From: Marinomonas agarivorans
GTDB lineage: Bacteria; Pseudomonadota; Gammaproteobacteria; Pseudomonadales; Marinomonadaceae
Assembly: GCA_002173415.2 (NCBI GenBank)
Contig: NHNK02000010.1
Location: 1 to 64,000, forward strand
DNA: 64,000 nucleotides
Direction of reading: 5' to 3'
A program made the translations under genes and the position numbers. Positions 56,087 through 64,000 of the stretch are shown piece by piece. How positions within the stretch are numbered: the stretch's first letter is position 1; the number at the start of each line of letters is the position of its first letter. Under the pieces are notes generated by a model. The model was not told the DNA's origin. It did not search any database and worked only from the letters and a program-made list of their open reading frames with translations.

Positions 56087-59000
56087 ATGTTTACAACAGT
56101 GTTAATAGCCAATCGTGGCGCCATTGCCTGTCGTATTATTCGCACACTCAAGCGTCTTAACATTAAAAGTGTCGCGATTTATAACGAGCTAGATGCTCAG
56201 AGTTTGCACGTATTAGAGGCAGATGACGCCTACAGCCTAGGCAAGGGGAGCGCCGCCGATACCTACCTAAATCAAGAGCGCATTCTGGAAATCGCCAAGC
56301 AAAGTGGCGCTGAAGCCATTCACCCAGGTTATGGCTTTTTAAGTGAAACCCCTGAATTTGTTGCTCGCTGTGAAGCGGCTGGCGTCGTCTTTCTTGGTCC
56401 AACCGCAGAGCAAATGACACAATTTGGTCTCAAGCATTCGGCTCGGACCATTGCCACTAAAGCAGGCATTCCATTATTACCTGGGACGGACCTATTAACG
56501 GATGAGCAAGACGCCTTGGCGCACGCGGAGCAAATTGGCTATCCCGTTATGCTGAAAAGCACCGCAGGTGGTGGCGGTATTGGCATGCAACGCTGTCACA
56601 ATGCCACAGAATTGCAAGACGCCTTTGCTTCTGTTCAACGCTTGAGTGCCAGCAATTTCAGTAACTCTGGCGTATTTCTCGAAAAGTACATTGAACAAGC
56701 TCGCCATATTGAAGTGCAAATTTTTGGCGATGGCATGGGTAATGTAATCGCCCTAGGCGAACGGGATTGTTCGGCCCAGCGTCGCAATCAAAAGGTGATT
56801 GAAGAAGCGCCAGCTCCCAACCTGAGTGAACAAACTCGTGCCGAGTTACAGGCGACCGCTATACGTCTTGCCAAGGCGGTGGCTTATCGCAACGCAGGTA
56901 CGGTGGAATTTGTGTTAGACCAGAGAACACATGCGTTTTACTTTTTGGAAGTGAATACTCGCTTACAAGTAGAGCATGGCGTAACCGAAGAAGTATTTGG
57001 TATTGATTTGGTCGAGTGGATGATCAAACAAGGGGCAGACCCACTCAATCTAACCACACTGAACGAGGGGTTAACACCAAAAGGCCATGCCATACAGGTG
57101 CGTTTGTACGCCGAAGATGCCAATAAAGACTTTCAACCTTGCTCTGGTTTAGTCAGCCATGTGCACTGGCCAACCCTTGATGGATTACGTATTGAGCACT
57201 GGCTAGCAGCGGGCATTGAGGTGCCAGCCCTATTTGACCCCATGTTAGCCAAAGTCATTGTGCATGGGCGTGATCGACAACAGGCGTTATTGCAACTCAC
57301 TGAGGCGCTGGCTGCTATTGAACTGTACGGAATTGAGCACAATCAGGCCTATTTACAGCAATTAGTGCAAAGCGATTTTGTACGCCGTGGGCATGTGCTG
57401 ACGCAATCATTGAATCACTTTGTTTATCAACCAAATACATTGGATGTGATTCGTGGTGGCACACAAACCACAATTCAAGACTACCCAGCACGGACAGGGT
57501 ATTGGCATGTTGGCGTGCCGCCCTCTGGCCCAATGGACAGCCTGAGCTTCCGATTAGGCAATCAACTATTGGGCAACAGTGAAGACTGTGCAGGTTTGGA
57601 AATGGTGGTTACAGGCCCAACTTTGCGCTTTAATCAAGCGCGTCATATCGTCCTGACAGGCGCGGATATTGAGGCTGACTTAGATGGCAAATCGTTAGTG
57701 CTAGGCGTGGTGGAATGGGTCAAGGCAGGTCAAACCCTGACCTTGGGCAAGATCGGTGCAGCAACGTCTGCTGGCGCGCGGACCTATCTCACTGTAGAAG
57801 GGGGCATTGACTGCCCAGATTATCTAGGCAGTAAGTCCACCTTTACCCTAGGGCAGTTTGGTGGCCATGCAGGGCGCGCATTGTGTGCGGGGGATGTTTT
57901 GCATCTGCCTGAACCTACTTTAACTGAACAGCAAGCTATCGCTGGGCGAATGCTCGATTTACCCGCGATCAGCAATCACTGGCATATTCGGGTGCTGTAT
58001 GGTCCTCATGGAGCGCCAGACTTCTTTACCGATGCGGATATCGAGGCATTTTTTGCCGCCCAGTGGCGCGTGCATTTTAACTCCAGCCGTACAGGGGTGC
58101 GCCTAATTGGTCCTAAACCCGATTGGGCAAGAACCGACGGCGGCGAAGCAGGCTTACATCCATCCAATATTCACGACAATGCTTACGCTGTCGGCACCAT
58201 CGATTTTACTGGCGACATGCCAGTTATTTTGGGGCCAGATGGTCCAAGTTTGGGCGGCTTTGTCTGCCCAGCCACCATTATTAAGGCGGATTTATGGAAG
58301 GTTGGTCAGCTCAAAGCCAGTGATACAATTCAGTTTCGCCCTGTCAGTTTAGCCAGTGCGGAATTGGCCGAGCGTCAACAGCTTGAGCAAATCCAACAAT
58401 TGAAAGTGCAAGAAACCGAGCTACCCCAAGCACAGTTGCAATCGCCTATTTTGCAAACGCGGCCCGCCACAGGCTCAGAACCAGAGGTGGTTTATCGACC
58501 CAGTGGAGAAGATTACTTGCTGGTGGAATACGGCCCACAGGTGCTGGACATTCGTTTGCGCTTTCGAGTGCATGCGCTCATGCTCAAATTGCAAGAGGCC
58601 CAGTTGCAAGACAGCAAACTCGCTGGCATTGCCGAGTTGACGCCGGGCATTCGTTCCCTACAAATTCATTACGATAACCTGCGTCTACCAAGAGCCGAGT
58701 TACTGCGGTATTTAGAGGCACTGGAAACAGAACTGGACGACATTGACAGCCTGACGGTTGCCACCAGAATCGTGCACTTACCCTTATCGTGGGACGATGA
58801 AGCAACCCGTCTTGCCATCAAAAAATACGATGAAGTGGTACGCAAAAACGCCCCTTGGTGCCCAGATAATATCGAATTTATTCGTCGTATTAATGGGCTT
58901 GAATCCGTCGAAGATGTGAAAAAAATCGTCTTTGACGCCAGTTATTTGGTCATGGGCTTAGGGGATGTTTATTTGGGTGCACCCGTTGCCACGCCAATGG

Positions 59001-59764
59001 ACCCACGTCATCGACTGGTCACCACCAAATACAATCCTGCCCGTACTTGGACACCTGAAAACGCCGTTGGTATTGGCGGCGCGTATTTGTGTGTGTATGG
59101 CATGGAAGGCCCAGGCGGCTATCAATTTATTGGTCGCACATTGCAAATGTGGAACCGCTACCGCCAGACAGAAGTATTCAGCAAACCTTGGTTGCTACGC
59201 TTTTTTGATCAGATTCGTTTTTACGAAGTCAGCGCCGATGAGCTGCTTACCATCCGGACTCAAAATGCCAATGGGCAATTTCCCATCAAGATTGAAACAC
59301 AATCGTTTTCGTTGGCGGATTACCAAGCCTTGTTGGATGAACATGCGGATGCCATCAAACAAAGCCAGCAGCGTCAACAAGCAGCTTTTGCCGCAGAACG
59401 TCAGCGTTGGGAAGCCTCAGGGCAAGCCAATTTTGCGGTGGAAGAAGTCGAACTTACTTCAGAAGCGGAACTTGTGTTACAGACGGGTGAAGTTGCCGTT
59501 GAAAGTCAGGTAACAGGCAATGTTTGGCAAGTTCTCGTCGATGAAGACCAGCAGGTGCAAGAAGGGGACGTGTTAATGATACTGGAAGCCATGAAGATGG
59601 AAATCGAAGTGACCTCGACCACGTCAGGGCGATTAGCGCACGCCTTTTGCCAAGTTGGCGATCAGGTACAAGCGGGACAGGCACTATTTGTCATCGATAC
59701 CCTATCAAATACCAACACACACAGAGAAGCATCAGAAGAGGAGAGCAATGATGTCATCCACTAA
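56087..59764 (+). CDS. Biotin-dependent guanidine carboxylase (urea carboxylase family)
   Basis: The 1225-aa enzyme makes carboxyguanidine from guanidine, bicarbonate and ATP. Domain order: biotin carboxylase (residues 1-450: IANRGAIACRIIRTLKRL, KSTAGGGGIGM, HIEVQIFGDG, FLEVNTRLQVEH); carboxyltransferase parts resembling KipA then KipI (about 455-780 and 800-1020: PPSGPMDSLSFRLGN, LIGPKPDWARTDGGEAGLHPSN); and a C-terminal biotinyl domain with LEAMKMEIEV (biotin Lys about 1169). Former name urea carboxylase; the DUF1989 neighbours and the guanidine riboswitch support guanidine as substrate. Its end overlaps the next gene by 14 nt. Confidence 0.92.
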   Translation: MFTTVLIANRGAIACRIIRTLKRLNIKSVAIYNELDAQSLHVLEADDAYSLGKGSAADTYLNQERILEIAKQSGAEAIHPGYGFLSETPEFVARCEAAGVVFLGPTAEQMTQFGLKHSARTIATKAGIPLLPGTDLLTDEQDALAHAEQIGYPVMLKSTAGGGGIGMQRCHNATELQDAFASVQRLSASNFSNSGVFLEKYIEQARHIEVQIFGDGMGNVIALGERDCSAQRRNQKVIEEAPAPNLSEQTRAELQATAIRLAKAVAYRNAGTVEFVLDQRTHAFYFLEVNTRLQVEHGVTEEVFGIDLVEWMIKQGADPLNLTTLNEGLTPKGHAIQVRLYAEDANKDFQPCSGLVSHVHWPTLDGLRIEHWLAAGIEVPALFDPMLAKVIVHGRDRQQALLQLTEALAAIELYGIEHNQAYLQQLVQSDFVRRGHVLTQSLNHFVYQPNTLDVIRGGTQTTIQDYPARTGYWHVGVPPSGPMDSLSFRLGNQLLGNSEDCAGLEMVVTGPTLRFNQARHIVLTGADIEADLDGKSLVLGVVEWVKAGQTLTLGKIGAATSAGARTYLTVEGGIDCPDYLGSKSTFTLGQFGGHAGRALCAGDVLHLPEPTLTEQQAIAGRMLDLPAISNHWHIRVLYGPHGAPDFFTDADIEAFFAAQWRVHFNSSRTGVRLIGPKPDWARTDGGEAGLHPSNIHDNAYAVGTIDFTGDMPVILGPDGPSLGGFVCPATIIKADLWKVGQLKASDTIQFRPVSLASAELAERQQLEQIQQLKVQETELPQAQLQSPILQTRPATGSEPEVVYRPSGEDYLLVEYGPQVLDIRLRFRVHALMLKLQEAQLQDSKLAGIAELTPGIRSLQIHYDNLRLPRAELLRYLEALETELDDIDSLTVATRIVHLPLSWDDEATRLAIKKYDEVVRKNAPWCPDNIEFIRRINGLESVEDVKKIVFDASYLVMGLGDVYLGAPVATPMDPRHRLVTTKYNPARTWTPENAVGIGGAYLCVYGMEGPGGYQFIGRTLQMWNRYRQTEVFSKPWLLRFFDQIRFYEVSADELLTIRTQNANGQFPIKIETQSFSLADYQALLDEHADAIKQSQQRQQAAFAAERQRWEASGQANFAVEEVELTSEAELVLQTGEVAVESQVTGNVWQVLVDEDQQVQEGDVLMILEAMKMEIEVTSTTSGRLAHAFCQVGDQVQAGQALFVIDTLSNTNTHREASEEESNDVIH

Positions 59765-61736
59765 CTATGAAAAAAACAGCAAAACCATACCCGCAACCAT
59801 TGCTCAATTGGTTGCTGCTTACCGTACCGGCGAACTCTCGGTACGAGACTTTTTAACGGCCCAAGTAGAGCGTATTCGTACGGACACCCACCGTGCTTGG
59901 ATCAGCGTGATTAGCGATGACGACCTAGCGGCCTACCTAGATAAACTAGAGCAGCAAGACAGCGCAACATTGCCTCTTTACGGCGTGCCCTTTGCCATTA
60001 AAGACAATATCGATTTGGCGGAACTACCGACCACCGCAGGCTGCCCTGCGTTTGCTTATCAACCAGAAGAGTCCGCTTTTGTGGTGCAGGCGCTAATAAA
60101 GGCTGGGGCCATTCCGCTTGGTAAAACCAATTTGGATCAATTCGCCACAGGCCTAGTGGGTACCCGTAGTCCGTGGGGCGCGGCAAAAAATAGCTTTATT
60201 CCTGAATACATCTCTGGTGGTTCCAGCTCTGGCAGTGCCGTGAGTGTGGCAACAGGGCAAGTGTATTTTTCATTGGGCACGGATACGGCTGGTTCTGGGC
60301 GCGTGCCAGCAGGGTTTAATAATCTTTATGGTTTAAAAGCCACCAAAGGGTTACTAAGTTGTAGCGGGGTTGTGCCAGCTTGTCGAAGTTTGGATTGTGT
60401 GACCTTATTTGCCAAAACCGCTGCCGATATTCGTTTGCTGTATTCAGTGGCGGCGTCTTACGACGCAAAAGATGCCTTTGCCCGCCCAGCTCGAAAAGAT
60501 CTGACGTCATTAACTGTCAAGCCATTAACTGCCGAACCATTAGATGAGAGCCTATCATCTGCGAACACACCGTCCTCTTTTAAAGGCGTTCGAGTGGGTG
60601 TCCCTGCTATGTCGCAATTGGCGTTTTTTGGCAATACGGCCTACCAAGAATTATTTGAGCAAACCACTCAAAAATTGGCTGCTTTGGGGGCCGAATTAGT
60701 ACCGTTTGATTTACAACCTTTTATCAATGCCGCCACCTTGTTGTATCAAGGGCCTTGGGTGGCAGAACGTTATGCGGCGATAGAAGCGTTTTATGACGCC
60801 CATGCCGATGACTGTTTGCCAGTGATTCAACAAATTACGGGCGCGGCGAAAACCTTAACTGCGGTAGAAACCTTCAAGGGAATGTATCAATTACAAGACT
60901 ATAAAGTAGATTGTGATAAAGCCTTAGAACAGGTGGATGTGGTGTTAACGCCAACGGCTGGGACCATTTACACCATTGATGAAGTCAACGCCGACCCCAT
61001 CAAACGTAACAGCGATTTAGGCTTTTACACCAACTTTATGAACTTATTGGATTACTGCGCTATCGCCATTCCCGCAGGGTTTACTGACAAAGGATTGCCC
61101 TTTGGCGTGACGCTCTTTGCGCCAGCGTTTGATGATGCGATCTTGTTGGACTTGGCCCAGCGTTGGCAGTTGGCAAACCCATTGCCACTGGGCGCGACAG
61201 GGCAATATGATGCGAGTTACGCCACGGATGAAAAGGTTGATCACAAGGCTCATGACAAGGTCCATAACCAGACTCATGACCAGATTCATGGCAAGGCTCG
61301 TCACAAGACTCATGATAAGACAATGATCGACCTTTTGGTTTGTGGTGCGCACATGCAGGGGCTACCTCTGAATCATCAACTACTGGAATTAGGTGGCAGT
61401 TTTAAAGAAACACGCAAAACCGCACCAGCCTATCAACTGTTTCAACTGGCGGGTGGGCCACCAAAGCGACCAGGGCTCGTGCGCGACCTTACTCAAGGGC
61501 AAGCCATTGAAGTAGAAATATGGCGCATGCCGATTGCTCAACTAGGCACCTTTTTACAACAAATTCCTCACCCGCTGGGCCTTGGGCAGATCGAGCTGGA
61601 TGATCAAGAATGGGTAATGGGTTTTATCTGTGAACCGGTTGGCATGGCTGGCGCAACGGATATCAGCCAATTCGGCGGCTGGCGCCACTTTCTTGCAAGT
61701 GAACTAGCGGATGAACTTATAGAAACCGTAGACTAA
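59751..61736 (+). CDS. atzF: Allophanate hydrolase AtzF
   Basis: Hydrolyses allophanate to two ammonia and two CO2, the last step of guanidine breakdown. The 661-aa protein has an amidase domain with Lys84 (AIKDNID), the Ser-cisSer-Lys signature SGGSSSGSAVSVATG (about residues 154-168) and LGTDTAGSGRVPAGFNNLYG. It has the AtzF C-terminal domain (about 525-661). ATG 59751 is preferred over 59748 because its spacing to GAGGAG is better. A tetrapeptide-repeat insert at about residues 496-523 is unusual for the family and makes the protein longer than the usual 600-odd residues. Confidence 0.93.
   Translation: MSSTNYEKNSKTIPATIAQLVAAYRTGELSVRDFLTAQVERIRTDTHRAWISVISDDDLAAYLDKLEQQDSATLPLYGVPFAIKDNIDLAELPTTAGCPAFAYQPEESAFVVQALIKAGAIPLGKTNLDQFATGLVGTRSPWGAAKNSFIPEYISGGSSSGSAVSVATGQVYFSLGTDTAGSGRVPAGFNNLYGLKATKGLLSCSGVVPACRSLDCVTLFAKTAADIRLLYSVAASYDAKDAFARPARKDLTSLTVKPLTAEPLDESLSSANTPSSFKGVRVGVPAMSQLAFFGNTAYQELFEQTTQKLAALGAELVPFDLQPFINAATLLYQGPWVAERYAAIEAFYDAHADDCLPVIQQITGAAKTLTAVETFKGMYQLQDYKVDCDKALEQVDVVLTPTAGTIYTIDEVNADPIKRNSDLGFYTNFMNLLDYCAIAIPAGFTDKGLPFGVTLFAPAFDDAILLDLAQRWQLANPLPLGATGQYDASYATDEKVDHKAHDKVHNQTHDQIHGKARHKTHDKTMIDLLVCGAHMQGLPLNHQLLELGGSFKETRKTAPAYQLFQLAGGPPKRPGLVRDLTQGQAIEVEIWRMPIAQLGTFLQQIPHPLGLGQIELDDQEWVMGFICEPVGMAGATDISQFGGWRHFLASELADELIETVD
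61236..61319 (+). repeat. 12-bp tandem repeat, seven copies, in the AtzF linker
   Basis: Seven copies in exact register (units at 61236, 61248, 61260, 61272, 61284, 61296, 61308; consensus ACTCATGACAAG). They encode the tetrapeptides VDHK, AHDK, VHNQ, THDQ, IHGK, ARHK and THDK. The array joins the amidase and C-terminal domains and is rich in His, Asp and Lys. Confidence 0.9.
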
Positions 61737-61773
61737 CTACTCAATATTGCATAGATAAGAAACAGTTCAACAA

Positions 61774-61798
61774 GGCTTACATCTTTATGTAGGCCTTT
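61774..61798 (+). terminator. Possible terminator after the guanidine operon
   Basis: GGCTTACAT (61774-61782) pairs with ATGTAGGCC (61787-61795) with one G-T pair, followed only by TTT. It is a weak candidate. The surrounding 220 nt before the next gene contain no other gene or signal seen. Confidence 0.5.
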
Positions 61799-61960
61799 AA
61801 ATCAAATGTGTTGACTCCTCTTAATGGCCTTTTTTCAATTGATTTAAATCATGCTAATGACTTTTACTGTTTTTAATGAAGGAGAAAAGTGATTCTATGT
61901 ATGGATAAACACAAAGGCAAAGCCGTTAATTAAGTAGGATGAGCTTGTGAGAAGCGATAT

Positions 61961-62713
61961 ATGGAAATAACTCTTATTTCAACAGCATTTATTGCTGGCA
62001 TCTTAAATGGAATTGGAAGCAGTGGTGGGATGCTATTTTTATCCATCATGCTGCTAAATGGTTTTCATCCCGTAGTTGCGACAGCGACGAATAAAGTTAT
62101 TGCTCTAATAGGATCACTTGGCGCTATAAAAAACTATTGGCAGCATTCAGAAACGTTTGCAGACATTAGACCTCTAATTACCTTTTCTGTAGCAGGTGTT
62201 GTTTTAGGCTCGCTAATCGTCTTGAACATAGAGGCATCTAACTTAGGCAAACTCTACACAATGTTAACTCTCTGTTTAATTATTCTTTTATTTTGTCTGA
62301 AGCCCATTCGGAACTATATAGCCCAAAAAAAACGTTTAAATACCAAGATATATTACAAAATAGTTGGCATGTTATCGGGTATCTATAATGGTTTTTTTGG
62401 TCCAGGTACGATTATTGTGACCTCCATGCAATTGAATATGTTGGATAAGTATACGGAAAAGACAAGTTTATCTACGGCAACCATTCTCAATACAGTAACC
62501 AATGCAGTAGCCTGTATTATCTTAGGTGCAGGTATATTATCCATCTTTGAATTGAATTTGTGGTTATTGCTTGCTTTGGTTATTGCGAATGTGGCAGGAC
62601 AATACTTTGGTAGTTTATTTATTGTGAGAGTAGGGGAAAAATGTATTGAGTTTATATCAAAGGCGACGCTTATCTTCTTATTAGCAATACTTGTAAAAGA
62701 GTATTGGTTATAA
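61961..62713 (+). CDS. TSUP-family (TauE/SafE) membrane transporter
   Basis: The 250-aa protein has about seven to eight transmembrane segments and the duplicated TSUP pattern: GILNGIGSSGGMLFLSIMLLNGFHPVVATATNKV in the first half and GIYNGFFGPGTIIVTSMQLNMLDKYTEKTSLSTATILNTVTN in the second. Family members export sulfite, sulfoacetate or related anions. The substrate is unknown. It lies 224 nt after atzF on the same strand but behind its own gap, so co-regulation with guanidine use is not shown. Confidence 0.87.
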   Translation: MEITLISTAFIAGILNGIGSSGGMLFLSIMLLNGFHPVVATATNKVIALIGSLGAIKNYWQHSETFADIRPLITFSVAGVVLGSLIVLNIEASNLGKLYTMLTLCLIILLFCLKPIRNYIAQKKRLNTKIYYKIVGMLSGIYNGFFGPGTIIVTSMQLNMLDKYTEKTSLSTATILNTVTNAVACIILGAGILSIFELNLWLLLALVIANVAGQYFGSLFIVRVGEKCIEFISKATLIFLLAILVKEYWL

Positions 62714-62746
62714 GAGTTGATTAAATAAAATAGGCTGATTTTTTAC

Positions 62747-62780
62747 AAAAAAATCCCCACATTGAGTGAGGATTTTTTTA
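62747..62780. terminator. Terminator between the TSUP gene and the DoxX gene
   Basis: AAAAAATCCCCAC and GTGAGGATTTTTTT form a stem with one mismatch and A/T runs on both sides. It can serve both converging genes. Confidence 0.8.
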
Positions 62781-62806
62781 CTCATTTGACAGCATGTCGT
62801 TAACAG

Positions 62807-63226
62807 TTATTTACCAAGTGAAAACTTGGTATCAAACTCGCGTAATAAATACAGAGCCACGATGGCAGCTAGCATAGGCCAAGCAGCGAAAAACAATAAG
62901 TTCGCACCTTCAAATGGGTTAAAATAGCGTGCCATTGGGGTGACGGTCGATAAGAAGTGCATAAGCAATATTAGCAAGGTCGCCCAACGTTTTTGGAAAC
63001 CTACCAGAAAGCTCAATACAATTAAGCCCTGAACGACACCGAGTAAGTAGGTTATCGTCGTACTCAGATCAGAAACCGCATAAAACGCTTGAAATACCGC
63101 TGCGGTATGACCTGGGTTTAAAAACTTGTCCAATACCCAGACAAACAAAACCAGAAACACACCCAAACGTAGGCCAAACAAAGACCACTCTAAGGGTTCA
63201 CGAGAAACAGTTATCGTATTATTCAT
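62807..63226 (-). CDS. DoxX-like membrane protein
   Basis: Starting at ATG 63226 (AGGA upstream) the 139-aa protein has four transmembrane segments (about 17-35, 58-76, 81-99 and 108-128). The pattern FGLRLGVFLVLFVWVLDKFLNP and GANLLFFAAWPML fits DoxX/DoxD-like membrane proteins. An open extension to 63346 overlaps a terminator hairpin and is rejected. Function unknown; homologues are linked to redox or quinone chemistry. Confidence 0.7.
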   Translation of the reverse strand: MNNTITVSREPLEWSLFGLRLGVFLVLFVWVLDKFLNPGHTAAVFQAFYAVSDLSTTITYLLGVVQGLIVLSFLVGFQKRWATLLILLMHFLSTVTPMARYFNPFEGANLLFFAAWPMLAAIVALYLLREFDTKFSLGK

Positions 63227-63296
63227 TTTTTTTCCTTTTCTAAAATGTTGTGCTGTCGCGCACCTTCGACTCGTGAAGATGCCAGTAAGTTTCCTT

Positions 63297-63337
63297 AAAA
63301 AAAGAGCAGATAAAGGTTTTTTTATCCGCTTTTTTTC
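63297..63337 (-). terminator. Terminator upstream of the DoxX gene, for the EamA transcript
   Basis: On the minus strand GCGGATAAA pairs with TTTATCTGC (one A-C mismatch) and is followed by seven T. It would end the leftward EamA transcript. It also has a T-run for rightward transcription. Confidence 0.7.
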
Positions 63338-63340
63338 AAG

Positions 63341-63581
63341 CCTCAATTTTTTGAATCAACATCTTAGTGGAAAAAAATATCAGGATAACAAACGTGCTAG
63401 GAAGTTCTTATTATTACCTTGTTTTGTACTCAATGTGTCAGCAAACTGCTCTGCATCTTGCTGTTTAATCATCTTATGTTGCCCTTTATTGCTGCCCAGT
63501 TTCCAATAACTGGATAGATAGAAATTGTCTTTGGCGATATTCAGATTTACAAGGACACCCACTCGAATTTGAGCTTTTGAA
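63341..63581. other. Gene-free stretch with a possible relic
   Basis: A 60-aa leftward frame (63380-63562) has no recognised domain or ribosome site and is not called. It contains GGACACCCACTCGAATT (63553-63569), almost identical to a 17-mer at 47942-47958, hinting at a small repeated element or a degraded gene end. Confidence 0.35.
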
Positions 63582-64000
63582 TCACGGCTTTGATTGGCGC
63601 AAAGTGACGACCTTGTTTAGGGTGTAAAATAGGCAAGCCGCACTAATAAGTAATAAACCAACAATCTGCATTTGCGTAAAAACATCATCAAAAAAGACCA
63701 CCTGTAACACAGCGGCAATGGCGAGATTGAGGTAAAAAATCGGTGCTAGCTCGGCGGTTGAAGCGGCTTTTTTATAGGCTTTGGTTCTAAATAACTGCGT
63801 GCCGACACTTAACGTTCCCATGAGTAAAGTGAGGCCAACGAACAAACTGGTATTGTTGAGCAAAACACCCTCACTAGCCCCTTGCTCTGGCAATGGGAAA
63901 AAGACAATTAACGGCAGGCAAATGCCCAAAGCCAATAAAAATGTCATGCCATTTATCATAGTGGCTTTGAGTTTTATTTTGCTGGCGTTATACATCGACA
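63582..64000 (-). CDS. EamA-family (DMT) transporter, C-terminal half, runs off the window
   Basis: About 137 residues are visible with roughly four transmembrane segments. They correspond to the second EamA repeat of a 10-helix drug/metabolite transporter (TLLMGTLSVGTQLFRTKAYKKAASTAELAPIFYLNLAIAAVL). Family members are about 290 aa, so the first half should lie beyond position 64000; the ATG at 63995 is probably internal. Substrate unknown. Confidence 0.75.
   Translation of the reverse strand, partial: SMYNASKIKLKATMINGMTFLLALGICLPLIVFFPLPEQGASEGVLLNNTSLFVGLTLLMGTLSVGTQLFRTKAYKKAASTAELAPIFYLNLAIAAVLQVVFFDDVFTQMQIVGLLLISAACLFYTLNKVVTLRQSKP

Noticed and set aside
59880-59893. GGACACCCACC inside atzF as another copy of the intergenic 17-mer
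   Set aside because: It matches only the first ten bases and is explained by coding sequence.
63380-63562. 60-aa leftward frame between the DoxX and EamA genes
   Set aside because: No ribosome site or recognised domain. It is kept only as a possible relic in the description of the gap.

Overview
The window looks like a chromosomal segment from a marine gammaproteobacterium of the Oceanospirillales, most likely Marinomonas or a close relative. This is inferred from the gene order mnmG-rsmG-parA-parB-atpIBEFHAGDC, the moderately AT-rich composition, and the acid-sugar, proline and guanidine catabolic genes. No database search was possible; product names rest on recognised motifs and family patterns.

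Layout. 1-963 is AT-rich, gene-free, carries DnaA boxes and is the likely replication origin. 964-12528 is the origin-proximal core: tRNA/rRNA modification (mnmG, rsmG), chromosome partition (parA, parB) and the complete F1Fo ATP synthase operon, closed by a strong terminator. 12610-20416 holds a TrmB-type regulator, a split csd/tcdA sulfur-transfer set, a MocR-type regulator that has lost its PLP lysine, a DsbA-family thioredoxin, an aromatic/aspartate aminotransferase and a small conserved protein. 20694-25458 holds uvrD, a VTT membrane protein, a DUF2141 protein, an SDR and a Crp/Fnr regulator. 25606-36375 holds two tandem TRAP solute-binding lipoproteins, a proline-catabolism locus (putA interrupted by one in-frame TAG, plus an AraC regulator), a quinone oxidoreductase, and the matching TRAP membrane subunits without a binding protein of their own. 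36731-45144 is an acid-sugar catabolic cluster (UxuR-like and LacI regulators, enolase-superfamily enzyme, UxuB-like reductase, LgoD-like dehydrogenase, Ldh2-family oxidoreductase, aldehyde dehydrogenase). 45212-51208 is an accessory stretch with two unknown envelope proteins, two toxin-antitoxin systems (prlF-yhaV, hipBA) and a fused nucleotidyltransferase-HEPN protein. 51475-61736 is a complete guanidine-utilisation locus: guanidine-I (ykkC) riboswitch, ABC transporter, two DUF1989 carboxyguanidine deiminase subunits, a biotin carboxylase and allophanate hydrolase. 61961-64000 holds a TSUP transporter, a DoxX-like protein and the C-terminal half of an EamA transporter running off the right edge.

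The guanidine locus reads as one sensing-to-ammonia pathway: riboswitch, import, ATP-dependent carboxylation, deimination and allophanate hydrolysis. The TRAP system appears to be split over 8 kb by the proline genes. A recurring theme is short tandem repeats in exact register (7, 12, 15, 17, 20, 22 and 24 bp units), in both intergenic DNA and protein linkers. They are densest between 50 and 61.5 kb. The observations most worth checking are the PutA in-frame stop, the tandem repeats, the degenerate MocR regulator, the split TRAP system, and the possible anhydro-galactose or galactonate role of the acid-sugar cluster.
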